Below, piece by piece: positions 31,089 to 41,908 of a DNA stretch of 64,000 nucleotides (position 1 is the stretch's first letter; each line of letters begins with the position of its first letter). Position numbers and translations under genes: made by a program. This DNA comes from Mesostigma viride. Lineage: Eukaryota > Streptophyta > Mesostigmatophyceae > Mesostigmatales > Mesostigmataceae. The stretch lies in assembly GCA_009746045.1 (NCBI GenBank), contig RPFO01000132.1, positions 889,090 to 953,089 of the forward strand, written 5' to 3'. The notes under the pieces are model-generated. The model was not told where the DNA came from, did no database searches, and was given only the letters and a program-made list of their open reading frames with translations.

Positions 31089-34064
31089 TTGGTGGGGGTG
31101 GACAGGTTCAGCAGATATAGACTGATAGACGTTCTACCTGGTATGCAGGAGCACCACTTGTTGTTGGGTATGAAGGCCCTGATCCCAGGCTTTGGGGTGT
31201 GCAAGAGTGTGCAGGCAGACTTGCAGTTTGACTGTTTGCTCAAGCATCAGGACCAGCTGCCTTGTAAGCTGGTAGTAGTCCCCAGGGAGAGTCATGGGCA
31301 GCAAGGGGCTGTAGAGAGATCCATACGTGAGGTGAAGACAGTGGTGCTAGCAGCAGAGTCAGTGCCACTTGTGGCATCTGCCTTAGAGAGGGCAGCCTGG
31401 TGTAAGGGGATAGAAGAGCAGCTGAACCACAGGGTTAACTATTACTTTGATGGTGTGGCTGTCTCTCCCCTGGCCCTGCAGTATAGCTTGTTGCCTGAGA
31501 ACGTGGTGCAGGCCAGTCTTAGGAAGGCAGATAGGTTATTTGCCCAGCTGAGACGTAAGGACAAGAACTGGAATGTGCTGAGGCCTCAGGTGGGGCTGAA
31601 GGTCAGGATGTGGAAGGAACCATCTATTCCAGGCAAGCGGGGGAAGTGGCAGGATGGGGTTGTCACTCGTGTGGAAGAAGCTAACAGATCTTGCCTGGTG
31701 GCTTTGGAAAAGGATCCAAGGCACGTGTACAGGTTGTCCTGGGCTCATGTCAAGGAAAGAAGGCCACATGCAATCTGGCCTGCAGACGGGCCAGGCCCTC
31801 CCAGCTGGGTTGAGGAGCCAGGCCAGAGCCAGGCAGCAGCAGCTAACAATCCTCTGGTGGTGGATGATGGTCTGTCCCTGCTGGAAGATGACGAGCAGGA
31901 GGAGGCTGCTGAAGCAACTGTCACAAGGCCAGAGGGGACGGGGCAGCCACCTAAGGCCCGGGGGCCTCTCATGGCGGACGTCATCCGAGCACTCATGCGC
32001 AGCAAACATGATCCCAAGGTATCCAAGCTCACGGGGTGGGGGTCGTGCTGGGCAGCTACAATGGAGGTAGATACCAACTCACAGGTGTCTGTCATCAGGG
32101 AAGAGGATGCTGTAGGCTTACAGATGTCCCATCCCAGTTGCCTTGCTGTGTCTGATTTCTCAGGAAAGGTGTCCATGAAGATCCTTGGGGAAGTGAGTGT
32201 GCCTATCTTAGGGGTGCCCACCACGTTCTGTGTGGTAGAGGGCTATCAGGGGCCTGCCATTCTGGGTCAGAACTTCTTGTGCATGCCAGGGGTTACTTTG
32301 ACCTCTGATGAGTTGGCACTAGAAGGCAGGGGCAGCCTCCCCCTTGAAAGATATCACTATTCCCAGGGTCTTGCAGTGGCGGTGAAGGCTGTTAGGAGTC
32401 AGCCAGCTGAGGGTCCTCAAGGTCAGGAGCCCATAGCTGAGGACCTGTTGATAATCCCAACCACCTTTGATCCACGGCAGTTAGGGGTAAACAGGTACCA
32501 GATAGCTGCTCACAGTCCTATTCCCTGGCGCCAGCTAGTCGAGATGATGCAAAGCCCCAAGATGGCTAAGGCATGGACTCTTGGCTTTGTTGCTTCTGGG
32601 CATGAGTGGATAGTTTCCAACTGTGCAGAACCTGTGGATGAGCTGCCAGAAGTTCACCAGCTGCTCAGATTGATGTTTGTCCTCAAGCTCAAGGAGGTAG
32701 ATGGTGTCCAGGTGCCACATGTCAGACCAGTTGTAACCGAGTATCATGGCACTGGCCAGTTGTTAGATGAGGAGCTCTATACTCCAGGGATGCTGCATGA
32801 CACGTGGAGGATTCTGCTGTGTATATTTCTGTCTTTTCTGGTTAAGGGTGTGCCCTATAGCTCTGTGCTGATTGATTTCAAGAGGGCTTTTCTCAAGGGT
32901 GACCAAGATCAGGCTAGGCAGACTTGGAGAGATATCCCTCCTTTCTTTGTGACTGTACCTGCTGTATGGAGAGCAGAGATAAAGGCCAGGTACCTGAGAA
33001 TTCTGAAAGGGTTGGAAGGTCTCAGGTCCAGTCCCATTATCTGGAGAAAGAGCCTAGAGAAATTCTTGAAGAATACTTGTGGGTTTTCTGTGTCTCCAGT
33101 GGATCCCTGTTTGTTCCAAGGGTCCCACAATGGCCTTCCTGTCTTTGCCTCACTGCATGGTGATGACCTGCATCTCATAGGTCCACCAGACTGGGTTGAG
33201 GCTGTTTTGGCTAAGATCCAGAAGCGGTTTGAGCTGGGTAAGATACAGCACATGGTGGAGAATGAGCCTATGGTCTTCTGTGGCATGCAGGCTACGTTGT
33301 TCCAAGCCAAGGGCTCGTGGTTCATCAGGATGGAGGGTGGTAAGGACTACCCACAGCAGATTGTAGATGCATTGCAGGAGCCCATCACGCAGGCTAGGTG
33401 TGCTACCATCAGGGGCATGCTGGCATGGCTTGCAAGTATATGTGCCCCTGACTTGCTGGTTTTGAGTCGACTTACTGATTCCCAGCTGGTTGAGGTGGGT
33501 GCTGAGAGTGTGGTGCAGGCTGTCATGATGTCTCCCCCTCTTATACTGGGTCCTGTGGATTTGTACAAGCCCCTTGACATGGTTCTCTATGTGGACAGTT
33601 CTATGGATAATAGGAAGGTCACAGAGGTCAGGGGCAGGGCAGCAGCATTAGTTACCCTGGAGCAAGATCACACCTCACTTGTTACCTGGTACAGTCGGTT
33701 GCAGAACAGGGTTACACCCAGCAGTGATATTGCTGAGTGCAGGGCAATCTGTGAAGGGCTGCATACTGCTCTTTACTTGAGGGAGCTCTTCTACCAGCTA
33801 TGTCAAGTGGCTTCCTGTAGGTTGCAGCTGCACACACTGGTGAGGACTGATAGCATGGGCATGGTGCAATTTGTGCACAGGCAGCTGGCCAGGAGCAGGG
33901 ACCTTGACTACTTGTTGCTCAAGGAGATGTCCTACCTAGCTCACATTGAACATGTGCCTGGTGTGGACAACCCTGCAGATGCCCTCACCAAGCTGGAGGA
34001 GAAGGCGGAGAGGCAGTACCCCCTGCTCCGTGGGCTCATGGACCCCTTACACGGGCGGCCATAG
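31089..34064 (+). CDS. Element D pol: integrase core, protease-like, RT, RNase H
   Basis: This is a 991-residue open frame. Integrase core: VGVDRFSRY (first Asp), QADLQFD (second), GAVERSIREVK (Glu). After a linker, residues ~310-400 look like a retropepsin: ATMEVDTNSQVSVI (DTN in place of DTG), a beta-rich stretch, then AILGQNFL. RT follows with LIDFKRAFLKG, LEGLRSSPIIW, DPCLFQGS and HGDD (near residue 690) in place of YVDD. RNase H has YVDSSMDNRK, DIAECRAICEGL, VRTDSMGMVQF, RSRDLDYLLLK and a final DALTK. Copia elements usually run protease-integrase-RT; here the protease-like domain lies after integrase. The frame is intact from the LINE cluster to its stop at 34062-34064. Confidence 0.85.
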   Translation: MVGVDRFSRYRLIDVLPGMQEHHLLLGMKALIPGFGVCKSVQADLQFDCLLKHQDQLPCKLVVVPRESHGQQGAVERSIREVKTVVLAAESVPLVASALERAAWCKGIEEQLNHRVNYYFDGVAVSPLALQYSLLPENVVQASLRKADRLFAQLRRKDKNWNVLRPQVGLKVRMWKEPSIPGKRGKWQDGVVTRVEEANRSCLVALEKDPRHVYRLSWAHVKERRPHAIWPADGPGPPSWVEEPGQSQAAAANNPLVVDDGLSLLEDDEQEEAAEATVTRPEGTGQPPKARGPLMADVIRALMRSKHDPKVSKLTGWGSCWAATMEVDTNSQVSVIREEDAVGLQMSHPSCLAVSDFSGKVSMKILGEVSVPILGVPTTFCVVEGYQGPAILGQNFLCMPGVTLTSDELALEGRGSLPLERYHYSQGLAVAVKAVRSQPAEGPQGQEPIAEDLLIIPTTFDPRQLGVNRYQIAAHSPIPWRQLVEMMQSPKMAKAWTLGFVASGHEWIVSNCAEPVDELPEVHQLLRLMFVLKLKEVDGVQVPHVRPVVTEYHGTGQLLDEELYTPGMLHDTWRILLCIFLSFLVKGVPYSSVLIDFKRAFLKGDQDQARQTWRDIPPFFVTVPAVWRAEIKARYLRILKGLEGLRSSPIIWRKSLEKFLKNTCGFSVSPVDPCLFQGSHNGLPVFASLHGDDLHLIGPPDWVEAVLAKIQKRFELGKIQHMVENEPMVFCGMQATLFQAKGSWFIRMEGGKDYPQQIVDALQEPITQARCATIRGMLAWLASICAPDLLVLSRLTDSQLVEVGAESVVQAVMMSPPLILGPVDLYKPLDMVLYVDSSMDNRKVTEVRGRAAALVTLEQDHTSLVTWYSRLQNRVTPSSDIAECRAICEGLHTALYLRELFYQLCQVASCRLQLHTLVRTDSMGMVQFVHRQLARSRDLDYLLLKEMSYLAHIEHVPGVDNPADALTKLEEKAERQYPLLRGLMDPLHGRP

Positions 34065-36911
34065 AGACCAGGCCTTGCTTCAGCTTGGGTGCCCCAGTGG
34101 GCTGCTTGACCAAAGTACCAAGTGGTGACTGGTGCTTACTGGTTGACAGCCGGTCCTTCAGGGTTAGGTACACCCTCCTGGACAGGAGTTGGTGTGGAAT
34201 GTCACTCCTACCAGCTGAGAATCATGCCTGGCCCTCCCCATGGGGTTCAGAAGAGTCGCCAGGACTTAAGTCGACGCCTTTGGCCTCAAACAGTTAGGCC
34301 ATGCAAGGGCAACCCGAATGTTGGTTCTTACAGGTTGCTGTATATATGTTTTCTAGTGCTTGTTTCCAACCTGTTGCTAATAAAGAACCTGGTTGTGTGA
34401 CCATGTGGAACATGGTTGCCAGGGCCACATTCTGGGTTATATAATGCTTGAATAAAACATAATCATGTCATGTCATTCTCATGTTGTTCCATGGTTGTAA
34501 TGTTTCTCTTGTGTAAAGTTCCAGGTCACCTATAAACCTGGAGGTTGGGGTGGGGTTCAATTCCCCAGCAGAGCCACAGCCTGGCATGAGTGATTCCTGG
34601 GCTTAACACCCAGTGAAGACATGGGCTCCCCAATAAGGCAGTATTTGTATAGGTGCTACCTGAGTCTCTTTGAGCATAAAAGGGAAAGGCTGGCCAAGGC
34701 GGGCGCCATAAGAACGGGCGCCTGTGATAACTGTGAAAGATCAGGAACTCACAATAATACGTTCTTGGCATCCTTTAATCCCAGCCATTGGACTAGGTAA
34801 TGTGCCTTGACTTTAATCTAACACCAAGTTCCCAAGGAAAGGTTGGGAGCTGACCAAGGGGTCAGGGGATAACCTGGGGTGACCTCTGATTCACTGGCCA
34901 GTACACCTAGCCTGGTCCAAGGGCGTATATGTTGTTACCCAAAGGAGGCAGGACCCTGGGCCCTATCAGGTCTGATCAACCCAAGGGACCAAGCGGTCTG
35001 TGGCTGAGTGGGCACAAGCAAGGTTAGGCTTGTTTCAAGCTGGTCCAGCTCCAAAAGAAGAAAGGGTTGGAGTTAGCATTTTGGGCAACCAATATGCTAA
35101 GTGGATGCAGTTTGGAAAGACCTTTCCAACGCCGTGCTGACCGCCTGAAACAGACAAGGGACGAGAAAGATATCAAGTCCCGAAGTCCTAGCCATCCGTG
35201 GCCGACTAGGGTGCAGTCCTCTGGTATAGTGGACAGGACACGTGGCAGGCCGTGCCTGCACAGGCTTAGCCTGTCTATCACGTGACTGTGGTCCACGTAG
35301 ACCAGGAGGAGCAGCAGCCTGTGACTGGTAGGGTACTGGAGCTGGCACAGGGCTGCAAGGATACTAGGCCTTGCAGGCTTGTGACAGGTCCTGTACTTCC
35401 TAGGTTGCAGAGTCTAGGCAAATCCAGTACGTCCTGGCTCTGCACTGATGCCAGTGGACGTTGTGGATTTACTTGCACGCCTGCACGTGCCTCGTCATGC
35501 CGATGGGAACGAGGAACAACGCAAAGGATATAGCTTGGTCATGGGGGATGACCAGCTATCTCGGAAAGCACGAACCGTGGGTGCCACCTTGGTCGTGGAA
35601 GTGCCCATTGTGGTCGTGGCCTGGTGAACAGATTTAAGGTTGCTGCCTTGCAACATTGGCTAAGACGCGCTGTGAAAGACCAAGAGCTCACATACGTTGG
35701 GAGCTCTTTCTAACTGAATGCTATCGCTCTTGTTCTTCCCTCGGTAGAAAAAACGTAGGTAGGTGGAAATGGTTGATGTAATACTGAAAGAGTCAGTACA
35801 CGGAAACTCGTCCCATGCTTTGATAAGTCTGTTCAGAGGTCAAACCTCCGATTACCAATGTAACAGAATAAAATGGTGGCCTCTGCACTAAATGTACAGA
35901 TCTTTTACCTCCTGTCATTAAAGACAGAACGGACTTATCAAACCCCAAGAGACAGGGGAGATTCCGAGCACTCTCCAGGAATCGTAGAGGGTGGTCGTTT
36001 CCCGTCAAGAGGCCTCTCCTACAGTCCTACGAGACGGTACTTACGCGATAGAGAGCGGTGGTCCCCTTTTGGTCGGGCGTCTCTCTGCTTGTTCATACAG
36101 ACACAAGACTTCCTGTCTATCGGATATGGCTGTCCAATAACAGGGCTTGAAGTGAGCATGTTTGGTTATTAGAAATAACTTCACAGTATCAGGGGTATCC
36201 GCCTGATGGCTATGGTGACAAACAGGCAAAGCTTATGTCCCCGCCGACACAGAGGAGTCCAACGCAATCCTACAGGTCTCAGCCAATCAGAACACAGACG
36301 AACCGGTTAGGTTCTCTCCCTGTATGCTTTACACCCCTAACTTACGAAAGATACTAACTGACATCAGTCAGATTACACATAGATTCCAAGGTACTAAGTG
36401 TCCCGTACCGTCCAGGGCCCAACACAAAGGACCATCAAAAGGCGCGGACCAGGATAAGCCCAGCCCACTTGAGATCTTTCATGACCTCGATCATGGGCAA
36501 AAACAGGATCTTTACCCACGTCATGCCCAATGACAACCCATTAGAAGTCCAGTGGCTTCCGTGGTCTAGCAAGGCTCCGTTTTAGCCACTGACATCTTGA
36601 TACCCTAGGCTTAGCAGGGATTAACTACTGGTTATATTTGGAATAAACGTATGTACACCTATTTATCTGGAAAAAGGACCATCAAAAGGGCACTCCGCAT
36701 TTAAGTCCCAAAAAGTCAAGTCAGGCCAGGAATCATAACACTTTGGCCGTACAAAGGACTCAGCCATAAACACTGAACGCTGAACTACAAGTTAGCGTCC
36801 ACTTGGATGTAACAGTATACACACTGTCAGAAAATACTGTTACACCGGGCAAAATAGTGTGACGGACCGATTTGCCTCAGGCGGCAAAAGGTTCCGGCAC
36901 TATTTATTAAC
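34065..36911. other. 2.8 kb without recognisable gene
   Basis: This may contain the 3' UTR and remains of the LTR of element D, but I found no repeated partner. Short ORFs show no domain. An 11-bp inverted repeat TGTAACAGTAT/ATACTGTTACA lies at about 36808-36844 and could form a hairpin. The phrase aggaccatcaaaagg occurs twice (near 36429 and 36675), suggesting small duplicated pieces. Confidence 0.4.
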
Positions 36912-37762
36912 CTAACTAGGGCTTAAGTGGCCGACGTAGATGGCCACCCCCTTCCAGTACACTGGCTTCCCCGCCGCGGTCTGCCGGAGCTGGAGGTAGG
37001 TCGGCCACAGCTCCCGTCGCCGTTGTTGCTGCGCCGGGGTCAAGTCGTCGTCCAGCAGGGTGTAGAGAGTCTTCTCGAGCCGCTTGCGGCGTCTGAGGAA
37101 CGAAATCTTGTCCGCCGGGTTCTTAAAGATGAGAAGAAGCGGGGGCACCCCTGCCTTACCCCGCGAGCGGGGAAGGCGGTGGGCGACCAGCTTGATCTCA
37201 CTGACCAAGAAGGCCCATCCATGCGACCAAGGATTTCTCTCTCAAACGCCTGTGCAAGCTTTTCGGAATTCTCACCTTCCATCAGGTCGAAGTTCTTGAC
37301 GACGACGTTAAGGTTGCGCTTGGCGAGCTCGGCCTCCTCGCGGAGGTTGAGCGTCTGCTGCTGAAGCTGTGCTGCGACGGCGGAGGTGGTGGAGGTGGTG
37401 TGTTGCTTGAGCATGTCCGCCCAGGTCTGGGTGGGAGGAGCTGTCCGGAGGAGCATCGCAAGCCGGGCCAGCGGGCGCTGGCTTAATTTGCGGCAATGTC
37501 CTTGACCGCATGGGCGGTGAGGCCTGCATGCGGTGTTTTGCAAGCACTCAATGGCGATGGCGTTGTCCTTGAGGCGCTGGTCGATGTCGTGGGGCTGGGC
37601 GGTGATGGCGTCGGAGGTGGGGGTGGTGGCGGTGACCAGTGGAGGCGCCGCGGGTGGAGGTGGCGGTGGAGAATTAATGGTGGAGAGGAGGGGGAGCTCG
37701 GCAGCCAGCGTGCCGCCCATGTGGCTTCCACATCTAGCTGCAGCGAGGGGGGCCACGTACAT
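36912..37762 (-). pseudogene. LINE ORF1-like protein (L1-type), frameshifted
   Basis: Two minus-strand frames (37762-37040 and 37208-36912) join near 37200. The first has a Pro-rich start, a heptad-like stretch (AAQLQQQTLNLREEAELAKR) and NLNVVVKNFDLMEGENSEKL. The second continues EIKLVAHRLPRSRG..., FKNPADKISFLRRRKRLE and DDDLTPAQQQRRRELWP. This succession of coiled coil, RRM-like domain and C-terminal domain is that of L1 ORF1 RNA-binding proteins. No ORF2 follows on the minus strand below 36900, so it is a fragment. Confidence 0.65.
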
Positions 37763-38744
37763 GCTGCTTCAGGGCCTCCTTAACTCGAGTTAAGGAGTGA
37801 GTGGATGGAGGATTCGGTCAAGGTGGTGGTGATGGGCTGGGGGGGCCAGAGCTCCTCGATGATCGAGCGTCCAAGGAGGGAGAAGAGGGCGAATATGTTT
37901 GCAGTCGGGGGCGGGGGGCGGTGAGGATGGAGTCGAATGGGCGCCTCTGAAAGAAAGTATTGTCGAGGCGACCCTGGTGGAAGAGCGCTGCTTGCACAGT
38001 TCAAGAAGCGAGGTGTGCGATCCCCAGAAGACGTAGCTCAGGAGCTTGCCCTGGTTGAGCTTGTAAAAAAAGCCGGGCTGGCTGGCCGGCATCAAAAGTC
38101 GAACTCCTCCCAGTTCGGCGCGGCAGGGCGACTGCGCTTGGGCTCAGGCGACGCTGCGGGCGAGGCAAGCCCGGCCGGGGCTGGGCGATCACTAGGGCTT
38201 GGCTAGTGGCGCCGCGCTGCCTTGTGGGCTGGTCAGGGCGAAGCTGCAGCCGGAGCTGCAGACGTATTTTCAGGGCTGAGCGCAGCCGCCATGCACTTCT
38301 GACTGCGTTGCGCGGAGGATCGAGCGTTTGCTCGCCATATATTGCGTTATAGCCTCAGAAAATTATATCAGCGCGTGCGTCTCAGAAAGACGAAGCGATT
38401 GTGATATTCACAGCCGAATTTGGTGCCCAAACAAATTAAAGTTATGAGCTCCGCCGTCAGCCATGGCTACCTCGTGGCTCGTGGCTCTCTGCATGTGTGT
38501 ACATTCATCATATGATGCAGGAATGTAAAGCACTGTACACATGCTCTGCTTGTTTCCCATGAGACCGCAGGTTAAATTAAATGCGCTACATGCAGCTGCT
38601 AAGCCGGTGTTTACTATAAATAACGATTTTTTATATGCACCATTAAAATTAATTAATTTAATTATTTTATTATGTAAACACTTGCTCCTGTTGGGGAGTC
38701 ACGGAGTATTAATCCCAATCTTTATTGAGTGCATGACACTTACT
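37763..38744. other. No gene recognised
   Basis: GC-rich sequence with a weak minus-strand frame (38095-37790), giving way to AT-rich DNA after 38340. A short piece at 38683-38718 (tgttggggagtcacggag) repeats the 3' UTR of LINE family F. Confidence 0.4.
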
Positions 38745-39780
38745 GTAATTAATAATTAATTAATTAATTAATTAATTAATTAATTAATTAATTAATTAAT
38801 TAATTAATTAGACTCGTGCTCCCGTTGGGGAGTCACGGAGCATTAACCCCGATGGATGGATGGATGGGTGTGCACAAACAGTCCTACCGGTCTAATCTAT
38901 CTACAACAGCTATCTACAAACATCTATCAACAACAACTCTAGCCTAGGGGACCTGTCTGGCATGCTTCCCGTATGTTTGCACACGCGGGCGCTTCCCCAC
39001 GGGGGGGGGCTCGTGGTCCTCTATGACCTGGGCCCACTTGGCCTTGTCCATCATCTTTTTCCAAATCACGGAGAGGCCTAGGCCCCCCATGTCCTCTACT
39101 AGCTGTTCTTTGAAGGTGCGGGCCTTGCGGCTTCTAGCATCACGGGGCCCGGCCCACGTCAGGAGGTGCCGGCCAGGCTGACCTTGGCGCAGTCCCGCGG
39201 GGGGGCCACGGGAGGTGTCTACCTGGTTGGTGCGAGCTAGGTGCCCTACTAGCTGCAGGCGCCGCTGCTGAATGGTGCTGGTGATATATGGCATGCCACG
39301 GTACAGGTCCTCGTTGCGGACATGAGCAGCATATCCTACTCGGAAAATGGATCGCAGCATGTTGGTGACCGCGCCGTCCAGCTTGCGGGCCAGGTCGGCG
39401 GTGAGGGTCCACGTCTCGGCCCCATACGTAAGAACAGACAGGACGAGGACCTTAAACACGGGTCCTGTTTCTCGATCTTGCCCAGCTAGGGGCTTGCGCC
39501 ACAGGGCCCGATATTGGCGTAAAGCGTGCCAGGCGAGGGAGATGCGGTGCCAGGTCCACATCAGCCTCGCAGCTGGGAAGCAGGCTGCCCAGCAACTTGA
39601 CGCGGTCCCAATACAGGACTCGAGGGCCGTCAATGAGAAAGAGGGCTGGCGGTGGGTGGGTGAGCCCATGCAATCGCGAGGGCCTCAGTCTTCTTGCATG
39701 CTGACCTCAAGCCCCACTGCGCGGGCCTCGATAGCCAGACAGTCAAGCCACGTCTGCATGCACGTGCCCAGTGTCCTAAA
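38745..39780 (-). mobile_element. LINE (family F) 3' part with (AATT)n tail
   Basis: On the minus strand, the end of an RT-type LINE protein (VLVLSVLTYGAETWTL..., LRSIFRVGYAAHVRNEDLYRG, QQRRLQLVGHLAR, LGLSVIWKKMMDKAKW) stops near 38944. A 3' UTR with ccatccatccatcc follows, and the element ends in an AATT array at 38748-38810. The ETWTL-to-GHLAR stretch is typical of endonuclease/RT LINEs such as RTE, CR1 or Jockey relatives. Upstream (39673-39836) the frame is broken but shows KKTEALAIAW and KLLGSLLPS, the thumb region. It is 5'-truncated. Confidence 0.78.
38748..38810. repeat. (AATT)n microsatellite, LINE tail
   Basis: About fifteen tandem AATT units stand at the 3' end of the LINE F copy. 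A shorter version ends the copy at 52228. Confidence 0.92.
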
Positions 39781-39782
39781 TA

Positions 39783-40566
39783 TATATTCATTGAGAATGA
39801 TCGATAGAGTACGGAGGTGAGATGGGCATGCAACATATTAAGGAATAACCCGATAACTGGGAGAATAACCCTGATCGAAGACCCTGATCGAAGAAATTAA
39901 TAGTAATCTGACACGGACATCCAAGGATCACGCCAGCTGCACAAGGTGCAATTACTAACTATACATCACAAAACTACACGCAGCAATTACAGCGCTGCCG
40001 GCCCACCATGCAGGCCTGGAAGGGATCTAGACCGCATGGGTCGCGACAAAGTCGGCCCGGGTGCGGCCGAATAACACATCAGCCACGGTGCGAGTGAGGG
40101 CGAGTGACAGGCGCTGCCGCAAATACGAGGACCACGTGCGGGCCGACCACGGGGCGGTCTGACCCTCGAGGTCGGAGGCGGTCTTCACGGCGCTGGCAGC
40201 ACTCATGGAAAAACTCCGCTGTCTTGGGGCCCATGGATGGCCCCGAACTCCTCATGGACAAAGGGGATGACCCGGTGGGGCCCCACATTGCCGTAGGAGG
40301 CAAACTTGTCGCGCTCAGCCACAGCGGCAGCAGCGCCGGCATCCACAGCCGCCCGGAGGATGCGGCGACCGGAGAGCGGCCGAGCCACGGAGACATCGAT
40401 GAGCAGGTGGCAACCCTGCCCATCGTAGTCAAGCACGGTAATGTCGGGGCGGTGGTTGGGTGAGTAGAGGGCGGCCCCATCCGCGTCCTCGCACTTGATG
40501 GTGGAGTGGGGAAAGACCGACCGAACCATGGCACACACCACCCGGAGGAGAGCGGTATGGAGATAT
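39783..40566 (-). mobile_element. 5'-truncated LINE (family R), copy 4
   Basis: The minus strand encodes ALYSPNHRPDITVLD then HLLIDVSVARPLSG..., that is the endonuclease-like end of family R copy 2, with a frameshift near 40236 (GAIHGPQ against GAMGPKT). Its 3' end (cattctcaatga followed by atatata) lies at 39783-39800, again on an AT-repeat. This copy shows the PD...D-x-V arrangement of a PD-(D/E)XK nuclease most fully. Confidence 0.72.
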
Positions 40567-40805
40567 ACTGTAGTGGATGGATGGATGGATGGACAAACAA
40601 TCCGGCCGAGGGACATGCCACGTAGCGGGTAGTGCCTAGTTTTAGCGGTCAAGCCGGGCGTGAACTCTTCCCGCACGTTGCCGGCGACGCGCCTCTTCCT
40701 CACTAGCTGGGGGGGCCGGGGCCGATCGTTGTCCTCTACCACCTGCATGGGCCCAGATTGCCTTGGTCTGCATCTTTTTCCACATCACAGAGAGGCCAGA
40801 TCGAG
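40567..40805 (-). mobile_element. LINE (family F) remnant, left part of split copy
   Basis: The sequence matches the protein end and 3' UTR of LINE F (LCDVEKD/VMWKKMQTKA..., then tgtttgtccatccatccatcc). It continues on the far side of element C at 51555, so element C inserted into this LINE. Confidence 0.7.
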
Positions 40806-40810
40806 CCGGC

Positions 40811-41382
40811 TGTTACGTCGCGTAACAATTCGTTGTAGTTACGGACGTAAATTAGGTCCTTTGCCTCGGTTGTCCCTAGGTTTACGTTTAGGCTCCTACC
40901 GGGACATTATTGTCCTCGTAATAGTACTGTGGTACATTGGGTGCCGTTGGGCGCCGTGCCGCGTACTTTACTAGTGGTCCTGATCCTGTGGTAGAATGTA
41001 GTGGACCAGCGTGCATCAGTAGATTTAGTGGACCAGCGTGCACCTGTAGGCGAGGGCCATGTCGGCCCGAGCGTGTTGGACCGTTGGTGACCATTTATGC
41101 GCGTTCTACCCCTTGTGTGCGCACTCGGCGTGTGTTAAATGAATTAACACATCTTAGCTTGGGTCACGGCAGTGTAGTTGTGTTTCCTTCCTCTTTTCCT
41201 GGAGTAAACGGGTTTGATTAAATGGCCTATGGCATATTACAGTAGTACATATGTAAATGCATTGAGATCTGGTTCGTCTCGGTCGTCTTTCGCTAGGGGT
41301 GCAAATAGAAGTGGCCTTACTAGTCTAGGTAGTATCAGGACAGGTAGAGGTAGAGGTGGCGGCCGAGGCTTGCGGCGTAACA
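40811..41382 (+). repeat. 5' LTR of element C
   Basis: It is the 572-bp partner of 50978-51549. The differences seen are transitions (for example ttgatta/ttgacta, gctaggg/gctaagg, atcaggacagg/attaggacaag). The target duplication CCGGC lies directly to its left. Confidence 0.95.
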
Positions 41383-41908
41383 ATGGACTCGGAGGTAGTT
41401 TAGATAGAGAGCGAGACGACGATCCTTTGCAACATACGTCATTGAATCAACCCTTCCGCGGCTGGGAAAAAGAAGACGACACCTACTTGACAGGTAATGG
41501 GCGGGTCGCCGTCAAGCTAGGGGATAGTGCTGCCTGATTCAGGACACGCCCTGCCTAGAAGTTAGACCTGCTCGAAGCGGAAAATCCTTTCGTAGATAGC
41601 TCCTTTTCCTCGTCTTGTTTCCTTAGAAAGATGGTTTACTGCCGTAGACAGTTGCTGGTTTTGGTTCGACGATAGAGAGACGGCTAGCGTCTCGTAGATT
41701 ACCCTTTTTCTGCATCGTGCCTGCTTCGTATTTAGACGACCCTTCGCCGGACGCAGAATTCTTGAAACCGGATACTTACGACCACCTGGCGCTGGAAACA
41801 TCGTCCCTACGTGCGTCGTCAATCTGGTTCGGTTTCAGACACCCGAGATAAGTCGCCTTCTCCTCGTTCTCCTCATTTGACTGCTCAAGACCTACCAGGT
41901 GCGTTACC

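Larger units (their letters stand above)
29396..34064 (+). mobile_element. Copia-type element D, 5'-truncated, interrupted by LINEs
   Basis: Integrase N-terminus (29406-29795), three LINE fragments (29796-31081), then the rest of integrase, a retropepsin-like domain, RT and RNase H (31082-34064). Taking out 29796-31094 and keeping one 13-bp target copy restores an uninterrupted frame through the integrase active site. Gag is missing on the left, where the element meets the LTR remnant of element B. No LTR pair could be found, so the right end is unknown. Confidence 0.8.

Noticed and set aside
34545-34580. tRNA or SINE suggested by a ggttcaattcc B-box-like sequence
   Set aside because: Only a T-arm-like hairpin is present; no A box, acceptor stem or anticodon arm can be paired.
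40937-41221. 94-codon ORF, repeated at 51104-51388
   Set aside because: It lies wholly within the LTRs of element C and shows no domain; open by chance.
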